This document shows, in pieces, positions 1-8,310 of a DNA stretch of 64,000 nt. The stretch covers positions 62,001 to 126,000 of the forward strand of contig JAJDUJ010000014.1 of the NCBI GenBank assembly GCA_022826705.1, in the 5' to 3' direction. The position numbers were made by a program, and so were the translations under genes. Under the pieces are notes generated by a model. That model searched no databases. It worked only from the letters and a program-made list of their open reading frames with translations, and was not told where the DNA came from. The first letter of the stretch is position 1, and every line of letters begins with the position of its first letter. The stretch comes from Acidimicrobiia bacterium. GTDB taxonomy: Bacteria > Actinomycetota > Acidimicrobiia > Acidimicrobiales > Bin134.

Positions 1-670
1 TCTCAAGGGGTTCGAACATCTCCTCGTCGATCCAGCCGCCCTCCACCAGCGCCGGGGTGGCAATGGCCGCCTGCGGGGTGAGAGCGTTCACCGACACTCC
101 CTGCCCCTCGCACTCGCTGGCCGCCGACACGGTCAGCTTGTTCAATGCCGCTTTCGGCGCCCCATATACGAATCCGGCTTTCGAGGGCTTGCTCGACGGG
201 AACGGAGGGCCGGGGGGCAACTCTGCCGAGAAGGTGGTGAGGTTCAAAATCGACCCGCTCCCCCGCTCGCGCATCCCTCCAATCACCGACGACATCAGCT
301 CCCACGGCGCCCAGAGGTTTACTTGCAAGCTCAGCTCAAGCTGCTTGGGGGTGACCTCCTCAAACGGGTAATACCCTCCAAAGGCGGCATTGTTCACCAG
401 GATGTCGATCGGCCCGAATGCCTCTTCTGTCTTGGGCACCAGCTCGGTGCGGGCCCCCGACGGGTCGCTGAGGTCGGACGGAATCACCAGGCACTCCCCG
501 CCGAGCGTCTCAATGCGCTCTTTGGTGGCGGCCAAGCCCTGCTCGTCGCGTGCGGTGATGGCCACTCGGGCGCCCTCAGCAGCCAGACGCACCGCGATCG
601 CGGTCCCCGTTCCCCCCTTGCTGGCGCCGGTGACCAGCGCAACCTTGCCGTCGGTGGCACCTTCACTCAT
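1..670 (-). CDS. Short-chain dehydrogenase/reductase, C-terminus cut by window edge
   Basis: NAD(P)-dependent oxidoreductase of the classical SDR type; substrate unknown. Reading the minus strand from the ATG at 670 gives MSEGATDGKVALVTGASKGG and runs open to base 1. The nucleotide-binding loop is TGASKGGTG, one residue longer than the usual TGxxxGxG. An NNA motif (ILVNNAAFGG) and the catalytic YxxxK (YGAPK) follow, so about 223 residues up to the active site and beyond are present. It diverges from the phosphoesterase at 732. The family is certain; the reaction is not. Confidence 0.85.
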   Translation of the reverse strand, partial: MSEGATDGKVALVTGASKGGTGTAIAVRLAAEGARVAITARDEQGLAATKERIETLGGECLVIPSDLSDPSGARTELVPKTEEAFGPIDILVNNAAFGGYYPFEEVTPKQLELSLQVNLWAPWELMSSVIGGMRERGSGSILNLTTFSAELPPGPPFPSSKPSKAGFVYGAPKAALNKLTVSAASECEGQGVSVNALTPQAAIATPALVEGGWIDEEMFEPLE

Positions 671-731
671 GGTCTTTCCCTCCCGTGGGGAATTATGGTC
701 GAGCCTACGCCGACGAGTTGAGCCGAGGATC

Positions 732-1502
732 GTGACCGAAAAGACCTACCCCCGAAGTCGAGCCCTATCGATGCTGCACACCTCGGACTGCCATTTGGGA
801 ACTTCCCCGGCCCGACGACAAGAGGCCGCCTTTGCCGCGGCCATCGACTTGGCCATTGACGAGGGCCTGGATGCGGTAATCATCTCCGGCGACCTGTTCG
901 ACCACAACCGGGTGGGCGACGACGTGCTGAGTTGGGCCGCCGACCAGCTCGCTCGGCTCTCGTGCCCGGTGGTGATGATCGCCGGCAACCACGACGCCCA
1001 CCCGGAGACGTCGGTGCTTCACCGGTTTGGCCCCCATATTCAGGATCTGCCAGTCACGGTCCTCGATTCCCTTGAGGGAACCACCACCCACCTTCCCGAA
1101 CTGGAGCTCACGGTGTGGGGCAAGTCGATGGACGACCACCATCCTGGCTTCCACCCCCTCGAAGGGCTTCCGGCCCGCCCGGAGAACGGCTGGTGTGTAG
1201 CCATGGGCCACGGCCTGGTCATGCCCGACGAGACGCCGTCGTACCGTTCGTCCCCCATCTACCCCAGCCACCTAGACACCCTCGACTGGGACTACGTCGC
1301 CCTCGGCCACATTCACCGCCATCAGGTGATCCGCGAGACCCCCTCGGTGGTCGCCTACTCCGGAGCGACCGCGGAGTCATTGGAAGGTGAACCCGCAGTG
1401 GTGCTCGTGACCCTCGACCCCGATTCCGGTGTCTCCCTATCGCTGCGAGAGCTAGATCCTCAGGGCTTGCCGACGCCGGGAACGGCGGCTTCGGTGGCGT
1501 AG
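732..1502 (+). CDS. Calcineurin-like metallophosphoesterase, SbcD/exonuclease-like
   Basis: Probable metal-dependent nuclease or phosphatase of about 256 residues. All family metal-binding motifs are present in order: DCH (DSDCHLG type), GDLFD, GNHD, GHG and GHIH. The arrangement resembles the phosphoesterase domain of DNA-repair exonucleases SbcD/YhaO, but no capping domain follows and no SbcC partner is nearby. I chose the GTG at 732; the ATG at 771 immediately before the first motif is an alternative. The 3' end overlaps the convergent SMP-30 gene by 43 bases. Confidence 0.8.
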   Translation: MTEKTYPRSRALSMLHTSDCHLGTSPARRQEAAFAAAIDLAIDEGLDAVIISGDLFDHNRVGDDVLSWAADQLARLSCPVVMIAGNHDAHPETSVLHRFGPHIQDLPVTVLDSLEGTTTHLPELELTVWGKSMDDHHPGFHPLEGLPARPENGWCVAMGHGLVMPDETPSYRSSPIYPSHLDTLDWDYVALGHIHRHQVIRETPSVVAYSGATAESLEGEPAVVLVTLDPDSGVSLSLRELDPQGLPTPGTAASVA

Positions 1503-2323
1503 ATGGCGCCGGTTTTTGCCGCGGTGACCACTTCTCTCTTCCAGTCGTCGGCGGCGCAGATAAGGAGTGTGCGGCGGTCGTCGCCGCCGAGCACGCAGGC
1601 CACCGGCACTTTGGGGGCCATGTCGTAGGAGTCGGTCACCTTGCCGCCGGGCAGCACTCGGAACACCCGCAGGCCCAGAGGATCGGCCACCCACACCGCG
1701 CCCTCGGCGTCGAGGCAGATGCCGTCGGGCGGGGCCACCGGGGCCCTGTCGGATTCGGGAACCAGCTCGGCATATACCCTCCGGTTGGACAGGGTGCCGT
1801 CGGGGGCCACGTCGAACGCGCTGAGCCGGAAGGCCGCGCTCTCGGCCACGATCAGCGTCTCCTCGTCGGGGGTCAGGATGTGGCCGTTGGGGGCTTCCAT
1901 GCCATCGGCGCCCACGCTCACCGAACCGTCGGGGGCCACTCTCAGGGTCTGCGCAGTGCGCCGCTCGCCGCCGGCGTGGATCCTCTGCCCCATGTCACCG
2001 ATGTAGGCGGTGCCGTCGGAGCGCACGATCATGTCGTTGATGTCGCCGATCGCCAGCGGCGACAGGTCGGCGTGTTCGACCATCGACCCGTCGGGCTCCT
2101 GGCGCAGCAGCTTTTGGGAGGCCATGGCCACCACCAGCAGCCGGCCGTCGGGAAGCCAGCCCAGCCCCGACGGGTCGTCCCAGTCCACCACGGCCACCGT
2201 CTCGGCGTTGCCGTCGAGGTCGGTGCGCACCACCCGATGGGCGTGCATGTCGGAGAACCACAGGGCGCCGTCGTGCCACCGAGGGCCTTCGGAGAAGTTG
2301 AGCCCGTCCAAGATCGTGCGCAT
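1460..2323 (-). CDS. SMP-30/gluconolactonase-type beta-propeller hydrolase
   Basis: About 287 residues. Probably hydrolyses a sugar lactone or related ester in the cytoplasm. Visible family features are the N-terminal EGPRWHDGALWFSD block, the NDM segment, PNGHILTPDEETLIVAES and PPDGICLDAEGAVWVADP, which supply the acidic and Asn metal ligands of SMP-30 propellers. The ATG at 2323 has a strong GAGGAGG ribosome site 7 nt upstream, so the in-frame ATG at 2338 is rejected. It diverges from the dioxygenase at 2374. The substrate cannot be read from sequence. Confidence 0.85.
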   Translation of the reverse strand: MRTILDGLNFSEGPRWHDGALWFSDMHAHRVVRTDLDGNAETVAVVDWDDPSGLGWLPDGRLLVVAMASQKLLRQEPDGSMVEHADLSPLAIGDINDMIVRSDGTAYIGDMGQRIHAGGERRTAQTLRVAPDGSVSVGADGMEAPNGHILTPDEETLIVAESAAFRLSAFDVAPDGTLSNRRVYAELVPESDRAPVAPPDGICLDAEGAVWVADPLGLRVFRVLPGGKVTDSYDMAPKVPVACVLGGDDRRTLLICAADDWKREVVTAAKTGAIYATEAAVPGVGKP

Positions 2324-2373
2324 CAGGTGCCTCCTCATCGGCTTGCGTGCAGACGAGATGGCACAATAGCCCT

Positions 2374-3282
2374 ATGAGCATGACCCTCACCCCAAGTCTC
2401 AACGCCGAGGAGTCCTACGAGACCATCCAGGTTGATCGGATCGGCGGGTCGCTGGGCGCAGTGATCTCCGGGGTGGACCCGCGCGACGGCCTGACTGATC
2501 AGCAGTTCGCCGAGATTCACGAGGCGCTGCTCCGCCACGAGGTGATCCTCTTCCGCAATGTGCCCATGAGCGCCGAAGACCAACTGGAGTTGGCCTCCCT
2601 GTGGGGCCAGCCCAGCATCTTTCCCCTACAGGCAGTCATGGGCGCCACCGAGCCGAGCACGTCGATAATCCGCGACGACGACGAGAGCCTGCCCACCACC
2701 GACAATTGGCACACCGACGTGACCTGGATCGAAGTACCCCCCAAGATTGCCCTGCTCCAATCCGTGGTCGCCCCTTCCTATGGGGGCGACACCATGTGGT
2801 GCAGCATCACATCGGCCTACGACGCCCTGTCAGCGCCGATGCGGGCCATGATCGACGGTCTAGAAGTCCACCACTCCAACTATCCCCAGTTCTGCACGAG
2901 CATGGCCGAGAAGTCGGGAAGCTGGGACCTGGTGGCCCCGCTGAGAGAGGCCTATCCCGGCGTGGAGCACCCGCTGGTCCGCACCCACCCCGAGACCGGG
3001 CGGCGGGCGCTGTATATCGCCACCAATTTCCACCAGTACGTGGTCGGGTTGACTGAGAACGAGAGCACGGCCCTTCTTGACTTTCTCGTACGCCACATCG
3101 ACCAGCCCCGGTTCCACTGCCGGTGGTCGTGGACTGAGGGCGACCTGGCCATCTGGGACGAGCGGTCAACCAACCATCGGGGCGTGTCCGACCACTATCC
3201 GCAGGTCCGGGAGGTCCGCCGCTGCACCGTGGACGGCGACCGCCCCTTCTTCGACTCCTCGGTGCCCTACCAGCCCCAGTAG
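2374..3282 (+). CDS. TauD/TfdA-family 2-oxoglutarate/Fe(II) dioxygenase
   Basis: About 302 residues, the normal length for taurine/2,4-D-type dioxygenases, which hydroxylate a substrate while decarboxylating 2-oxoglutarate. The iron ligands are visible as HTD (H113, D115 in NWHTDVTW) and a distal His in TNHRG (H268), with Arg residues about 11-15 positions later for 2-oxoglutarate binding. The start ATG at 2374 (MSMTLTPSLN) is preferred over the GTG at 2347 because similarity begins after it. It converges on the enoyl-CoA hydratase with a 16-base overlap. The substrate is unknown. Confidence 0.85.
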   Translation: MSMTLTPSLNAEESYETIQVDRIGGSLGAVISGVDPRDGLTDQQFAEIHEALLRHEVILFRNVPMSAEDQLELASLWGQPSIFPLQAVMGATEPSTSIIRDDDESLPTTDNWHTDVTWIEVPPKIALLQSVVAPSYGGDTMWCSITSAYDALSAPMRAMIDGLEVHHSNYPQFCTSMAEKSGSWDLVAPLREAYPGVEHPLVRTHPETGRRALYIATNFHQYVVGLTENESTALLDFLVRHIDQPRFHCRWSWTEGDLAIWDERSTNHRGVSDHYPQVREVRRCTVDGDRPFFDSSVPYQPQ

Positions 3283-4118
3283 TCCCCGCCGAAGCGCTCG
3301 TCGCGCTCGGCCAGCGCACCTTTCATGCCCTTCTCCCGCGACGTCTCGTGGAAGTCGAACTCGTCGGGGCTGCGGCGGGTGCCCATCACAAACAAGGGGT
3401 GGACACCGTAGTGGGGGGTGAAAGCCTGGCCGATACCCAGCATGTCGTAGGCCAGATGGGCCACAGTGCGGCCAGTGGCGATGCCGTCGCGGGGCAGGCT
3501 GGACAACGCCCCGGTGAGCTGGGCCACCGCTTCATCCAACTCATCGGAGGGCACCACCCGGTTGACCAGGCCCAGCCGCTCAGCCTCGGCGGCATCGAAC
3601 TTCCGCCCGGTCACCACCAGTTCGTTAGCCCGCTTCAGCCCGATCTGGGAGGCGAGCATGGGGTAGAGCCACGACGTGCCCGCTGAGCCGAACCGCTCCT
3701 CGGGCAGCCCGAACACGGCGTCGTCGGTCACCACCGCGAAATCGCACACCAGCATCAGATACAGCCCGGCGCCGATACACGGACCATGCACTCGGGCCAC
3801 GATGGGCTTAGCCGAGTACAGCAGGTCGCGCATCACCCACGCCCTGCGGCGCAGTCCGGCGATGGCGAACCGGCCCCCCTTGGTCTCGGCCCCCCCGTAG
3901 AAGTCGTCGGGGCTGGACAGGTCGAAACCCGAGGTGAACCCCCGGCCCGCCCCAGCCAACAAGATGCACTTCACATCGTCGTCGGCCTCGGCCTGGCGGA
4001 CGAAAGCCACGATCTGGTCGAACATCTCGTCGGTCAAGGCGTTGAACACGTCGGGCCGGTTGAGGGTGATCGTCGCCACCGCCCCGGCCGTCTCGTAGGT
4101 CACATTGTCTTCAGCCAT
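3267..4118 (-). CDS. Enoyl-CoA hydratase/isomerase family protein
   Basis: About 283 residues of crotonase fold. It begins MAEDNVTYETAGAVATITLN and carries the oxyanion-hole segments (GAGRGFTSGFDL and HGPCIGAGLYLMLVCDFAV) and the downstream VFGLPEERFGSAG block. Crotonases use acyl-CoA thioesters for hydration, isomerisation or hydrolysis; which one cannot be told here. The start faces the APC permease start 20 bases away, so both promoters must lie in a very short divergent region. Confidence 0.85.
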   Translation of the reverse strand: MAEDNVTYETAGAVATITLNRPDVFNALTDEMFDQIVAFVRQAEADDDVKCILLAGAGRGFTSGFDLSSPDDFYGGAETKGGRFAIAGLRRRAWVMRDLLYSAKPIVARVHGPCIGAGLYLMLVCDFAVVTDDAVFGLPEERFGSAGTSWLYPMLASQIGLKRANELVVTGRKFDAAEAERLGLVNRVVPSDELDEAVAQLTGALSSLPRDGIATGRTVAHLAYDMLGIGQAFTPHYGVHPLFVMGTRRSPDEFDFHETSREKGMKGALAERDERFGGDYWGW

Positions 4119-4124
4119 GACCCC

Positions 4125-4130
4125 TATCCT
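4125..4130 (+). promoter_or_regulatory. Candidate leaderless -10 for the APC permease
   Basis: TATCCT fits TANNNT and ends 8 nt before the GTG at 4139, with no room for a ribosome site. This is the spacing expected when transcription starts at the start codon. Confidence 0.5.
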
Positions 4131-4138
4131 GTCGGATT

Positions 4139-5419
4139 GTGAGCAACCCGCCCACCCGGTTGGCCCGACGGCTGGGCATTGGGGATGCGATCGTGATCGG
4201 ACTGGGGTCGATGATCGGGGCCAGCGTGTTCGCCGCCATTGGGCCAGCCGCCGCCGCGGCCGGGTCAGGGCTGATGATCGGATTGGCGGTAGCCGGAGTG
4301 GTGGCCTTCTGCAACGCCACATCCTCAGCGCAGTTGGCCGCCCTCTACCCCGCCTCCGGGGGCACCTACGTGTATGGGCGCAAGCGGCTGGGCCACCTTG
4401 CCGGGTTCTGCGCCGGATGGGGGTTTGTGGTCGGCAAGTCGGCCACGCTGTCGGTCTCGGCGCTCGCTTTCGGGGCCTACGCCTTTCCCGAGTACCCGCG
4501 GCCCGCTGGCATCGCCGCCGTTGTGGTGGTGACCGCCATCAATCTCCGAGGCATCACTAGGACAGCGGCGGCCACCCGGGTCACCGTCTCCCTGGTGCTG
4601 ATCGCCCTCGGCCTGGTGGTGGCCGCTGCGGTGGGCGGGGGCACGGCCGATGCCGACAATCTGGCCGACTGGGGCGCGGGCGGCGCGGGCGGAATTCTGG
4701 AGGCAGCCGGGCTGTTGTTCTTCGCCTTCGCCGGCTATGCCCGCATCGCCACTCTGGGCGAGGAGATCAAAGACCCGGCTCGCACCATTCCCCGGGCTAT
4801 CCCCATAGCGCTGGGCATAACGCTTGTTGTTTATGCCGCGGTGTCAGCTACCGCCTTGTGGGCGGTCGGCCCCGAAGTGCTGGCAAACGCGGCCGCACCA
4901 TTGGCGGCGGCCACCGACGCCGGGGCTTGGAACGGCCTCACCCCGGTAGTTCGTGTGGGGGCGGCCATTGCCTCGGCCGGGGCGCTTATGGCTCTGGTCG
5001 CCGGGGTGGGGCGAACCACATTCGCCATGGCCTCAGAAGGCGACCTGCCCCGATTGCTGAGCAGGGTCCATCCGGCATTCAAAGTGCCCCACTTCGCCGA
5101 GGTCGCGGTGGCCGCGGTGGTGATCGTGTTGGTATCGCTAACCGACCTTCGCAGCGTGCTTGGATTCAGCTCGTTCTGCGTGCTGTTCTACTACGCCGTG
5201 ACCAACGCCTCCGCGTGGACCCTGTCAACCGGCCAGCGCCGATGGCCGCGGTGGCTGAGCGGCCTCGGCTTCATCGGCTGTGTCACCCTGGCTGCAACTC
5301 TGCCCGGTGCTTCCGTGATTATCGGCATTATGGTTATCCTCGCCGGTATCCTGATCTGGCGCTTCCGCCAAGCCATCAACCCTTCTACTTCGGGAATGGC
5401 ACCGAAAACAGACAACTGA
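4139..5419 (+). CDS. APC-family amino acid/polyamine permease
   Basis: About 426 residues and about 12 hydrophobic segments; an inner-membrane secondary transporter. The signature helix-1 region GIGDAIVIGLGSMIGASVF and the helix-3 region YPASGGTYVYGRKRLG are diagnostic of the APC superfamily, as is EEIKDPARTIPRAI before a later helix. The GTG start follows a TANNNT hexamer. The likely substrate is an amino acid or amine, but specificity is not visible. The S1C protease begins 9 bases after the stop and may be co-transcribed. Confidence 0.85.
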   Translation: MSNPPTRLARRLGIGDAIVIGLGSMIGASVFAAIGPAAAAAGSGLMIGLAVAGVVAFCNATSSAQLAALYPASGGTYVYGRKRLGHLAGFCAGWGFVVGKSATLSVSALAFGAYAFPEYPRPAGIAAVVVVTAINLRGITRTAAATRVTVSLVLIALGLVVAAAVGGGTADADNLADWGAGGAGGILEAAGLLFFAFAGYARIATLGEEIKDPARTIPRAIPIALGITLVVYAAVSATALWAVGPEVLANAAAPLAAATDAGAWNGLTPVVRVGAAIASAGALMALVAGVGRTTFAMASEGDLPRLLSRVHPAFKVPHFAEVAVAAVVIVLVSLTDLRSVLGFSSFCVLFYYAVTNASAWTLSTGQRRWPRWLSGLGFIGCVTLAATLPGASVIIGIMVILAGILIWRFRQAINPSTSGMAPKTDN

Positions 5420-5428
5420 TAGGTAACC

Positions 5429-7180
5429 ATGGCGACACACTTTCCAACCCCAGTCGGGTATGCCGCGAAAAACCTCCGACGGCGCGTAGCTGTTGGCCTC
5501 GTGGTTGCGATCACTGTGCTCACCGCCCTCGCTCCGGCAGTAGATGCCGCCGAGGCGCAGTCCTTCACCATCATCGAGGTCGAACGGCGCGACCAGTTGA
5601 TCGCCGCTCAACAAGCACTGCTCAACGTCTACCGCTGCCGCTTCGAAGCTGACATAACGCTCGTTCCCGGCGGCTGCTTCAACGGAGCTCCCGTAAGCCC
5701 TGCCGCCAAGCCCTCGCCGTTTGACGGGCTGCCGACCGACGAAGAGATCGCAGAACGCGACCGTCAAATTGCTGTGAACAGAGTGCAGCTCAATGCCTAC
5801 CGCTGCTTCTTCGACATCGACACCAGACTTGTTCCCAATGGTTGCCGCGACGGCTGGGCTGTTCCTTCTGCCGAAGAACCAACACCGCAACCAACTGAGT
5901 CCGAGCTTTCGCCGGTTGAAGTGTACGAGCAAGTAGCCCCCTCGGTAGCGCTGATCGAAACTTCGTCGAAGCTGGGCAGTGGCATATTGATCGAGGGCGG
6001 GTACATCGTGACCAACCACCATGTGGTGACGCCTGAAGATGAGGTTTGGGTTGTTTTCCCCGACGGCACCGAGCTTCGAGACGTACCGGTTGTCGGGTGG
6101 GATTTCATGGCCGACTTGGCGGTGCTGGGGCCCGTTGATGTGCAGATTCCACCGGTGAAGCTCAGCAACCAAGACGACCTATCTCCAGGCAGCGAACTCC
6201 TCCTGGTGGGCTATCCGTCGGAATCAGAGCTATTCCCAGAACCTACAATCACGAGGGGCATTTTGTCCCGCTTACGCCAATGGGACACCTATGGTCTCAC
6301 TGTGCTGCAAAGCGACTCCGCAATTGCCGGAGGGCAAAGCGGTGGAGCCCTGGTGAATTCAAGAGGAGAAGTAGTTGGAATCTCGACATGGAGATTCAGT
6401 ACAGCCAGCTTTGCGCTATCTACTTCTATTGCTGACAATACTCCGATAATCGAGAAAATCATCTTGGAGAGTCTCGCTCGCACTCATACGCTTTCCGAGC
6501 AGGATACCAACCGTAGGGCTCCGAGAGTTATAGGGGAATTCGAACATAGGGTCTCTGGCTCACCCGGCATAGACAGTCCTGCTTTCACATTCAATGCAAC
6601 GGCTGGCACCAAAGTGACTCTTCAAATTAATGGTCTCAGTGACGGGTTCATCATCGTTTCAGACTCGACAAGGACACTCGTTACACAAGACGGAACTAAG
6701 ACTGGCTTAGAGAGAACCACCTTTGAAGTCCGGAGAAGCGGGAACCACTTTGTAAGAATTGGCAGCAATTCAGACGAGGACTACGTATTCGCACTAACAA
6801 GCACCATCAGACTCCGTCCGTATACTGATGCATTCGATGGTACTACCCTGTTGGCTGAAAGTTCGAGAGAAACAGCTTATGGCTATTTTGACTATCCATA
6901 TGACATCGATTGGTACAAAATTGACCTAGAAGAAGATCAAACCATCGAGATCAATACCGACTCCATTCTGGCTGATACCAGGATCGCGGTAAGAAACCGT
7001 GAAACAGGTGAAACGGTCGAGAGCGAGGACTTCGATCCGAATACCGGCTTGGGCTTTGCCACTAACGCTCAGCTTCGATTCACTGCCGCCGAAGACGGAA
7101 GCTACGCCATCATCGTCACTGAGAGGTCGGGAGATCATCGCAACAGCTACGCCCTGACCGTCGAGAGGGCCCAGGAATAG
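5429..7180 (+). CDS. Secreted trypsin-like (S1C/HtrA-type) serine protease with duplicated Cys motif and PPC-like tail
   Basis: 583 residues. A signal sequence (about 20-41) is followed by two copies of a motif YRC-x12-GC (C70/C83 and C126/C139, each within an ER-rich segment ending LVPgGC/LVPnGC), which could form disulphides. The protease domain has H198 (TNHHVV), D230 (MADLAVL) and S305 (GGQSGGALV), so it should be active. There is no PDZ domain. The C-terminal 230 residues look like two beta-sandwich pre-peptidase (PPC-like) domains. The 3' half (about 6340-7000) is visibly richer in A+T than its neighbours, hinting at domain acquisition. Confidence 0.85.
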   Translation: MATHFPTPVGYAAKNLRRRVAVGLVVAITVLTALAPAVDAAEAQSFTIIEVERRDQLIAAQQALLNVYRCRFEADITLVPGGCFNGAPVSPAAKPSPFDGLPTDEEIAERDRQIAVNRVQLNAYRCFFDIDTRLVPNGCRDGWAVPSAEEPTPQPTESELSPVEVYEQVAPSVALIETSSKLGSGILIEGGYIVTNHHVVTPEDEVWVVFPDGTELRDVPVVGWDFMADLAVLGPVDVQIPPVKLSNQDDLSPGSELLLVGYPSESELFPEPTITRGILSRLRQWDTYGLTVLQSDSAIAGGQSGGALVNSRGEVVGISTWRFSTASFALSTSIADNTPIIEKIILESLARTHTLSEQDTNRRAPRVIGEFEHRVSGSPGIDSPAFTFNATAGTKVTLQINGLSDGFIIVSDSTRTLVTQDGTKTGLERTTFEVRRSGNHFVRIGSNSDEDYVFALTSTIRLRPYTDAFDGTTLLAESSRETAYGYFDYPYDIDWYKIDLEEDQTIEINTDSILADTRIAVRNRETGETVESEDFDPNTGLGFATNAQLRFTAAEDGSYAIIVTERSGDHRNSYALTVERAQE

Positions 7181-7181
7181 T

Positions 7182-8282
7182 TCAGGCCCCGCCTTGTACG
7201 TGGGCCACGATCTGATCCTCAAACGTGAAGTCCAAATCGAGGCTCTGGTCGAGGCCCTCGGCCACCATCCAGCGGTACACGTGGTCGACCATGGCGACCA
7301 GGGTGTACTCGGGCTCCCAGCCGATGTCGGCTCGAAGTCGGTCGACAGAGAACACCACGCTTCGGTTCCATCGATGCAGGTTGGGCGCCAGCCGCTGCAC
7401 CAATTGGGCCAGTTTGAACCGCCGCCGGGTGTTGTCGGCATCGGCTCGGGCGGTATCAGAGCTGCGAATGTCGATGTTCACTGGGGAGGCTCGCCCCTCC
7501 TCGAATACCAGTGCGCCATCCCACAGGTCGTCCATCACCGGAGCGGGGATGCACACCTTGTCGGCCTCCACCCCGAGCGCATCGGCAAAGGTATCCACAT
7601 AGCCCAAGTCTGACTGGTATGTCCCACCGGTGAGGTTGTAGCGCTTCCCAAAGGTCTGAGGCTGGAGCATCATCATCCGAAGCGCCCGGGCCTGATCGTC
7701 CACATGGCCCACTTGGCCCATCGTGGTGCCGTCGCCGGGAACGAGCACCGGGCGGCCTCGCAGAAGCCGCAGGATCATCCGCTGCTCCCGGTCGGCCAGG
7801 ATGTTGCGGGGACCGAACACCATCGAGAACGGCACGATGGTGGCCGGGAATCCCCGGCTGCGCCAGGCATCGACCAGGATGTCTTCGCACAGCAGCTTGT
7901 GCAGCCCGTACTCGTTCTGATTGGGACCGCGGTCGACGGGATGGTCCTCGGTGATGGGCAGGATGTCGGTGGGGGCATAGATGACCGTGGACGAGGCGAA
8001 GATGTAGTGGCCGATGCGCCCCTCGAACACCTCGATCATGAGCTCCACATCGGCCGGGTGATAGGCGCTCATGTCCTGCACCACGTCGAAGCTCTCCCCG
8101 CCGAGCACCGACCGGACTTGATCGTGGTCGGTGCGGTCGGCCACCAGCCGGCGCACCGCCCGCGGGAAATCCACCGCAGTGCGCCCCCGGTTCAGCACGG
8201 TCACCTCATGGCCGCACTTCACCAGCTCCATGACCAGTGAGTAACCGTTGAACTGGCTCCCGCCCATGACCAGCACCTTCAT
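7182..8282 (-). CDS. NAD-dependent epimerase/dehydratase (extended SDR)
   Basis: 366 residues. It begins MKVLVMGGSQFNGYSLVMEL, where GGSQFNG is the Rossmann loop of the nucleoside-diphosphate-sugar epimerase-like group. The catalytic motif is SSTVIYA followed by YGLHK (YxxxK). The ribosome site AAAGGAGC lies just before the ATG. Its stop is 2 bases from the convergent protease stop. It probably acts on a nucleotide-sugar or a related carbonyl compound; no sugar cluster surrounds it. Confidence 0.8.
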   Translation of the reverse strand: MKVLVMGGSQFNGYSLVMELVKCGHEVTVLNRGRTAVDFPRAVRRLVADRTDHDQVRSVLGGESFDVVQDMSAYHPADVELMIEVFEGRIGHYIFASSTVIYAPTDILPITEDHPVDRGPNQNEYGLHKLLCEDILVDAWRSRGFPATIVPFSMVFGPRNILADREQRMILRLLRGRPVLVPGDGTTMGQVGHVDDQARALRMMMLQPQTFGKRYNLTGGTYQSDLGYVDTFADALGVEADKVCIPAPVMDDLWDGALVFEEGRASPVNIDIRSSDTARADADNTRRRFKLAQLVQRLAPNLHRWNRSVVFSVDRLRADIGWEPEYTLVAMVDHVYRWMVAEGLDQSLDLDFTFEDQIVAHVQGGA

Positions 8283-8310
8283 TTCAGCTCCTTTGCCTGA
8301 TGGATCGAGT

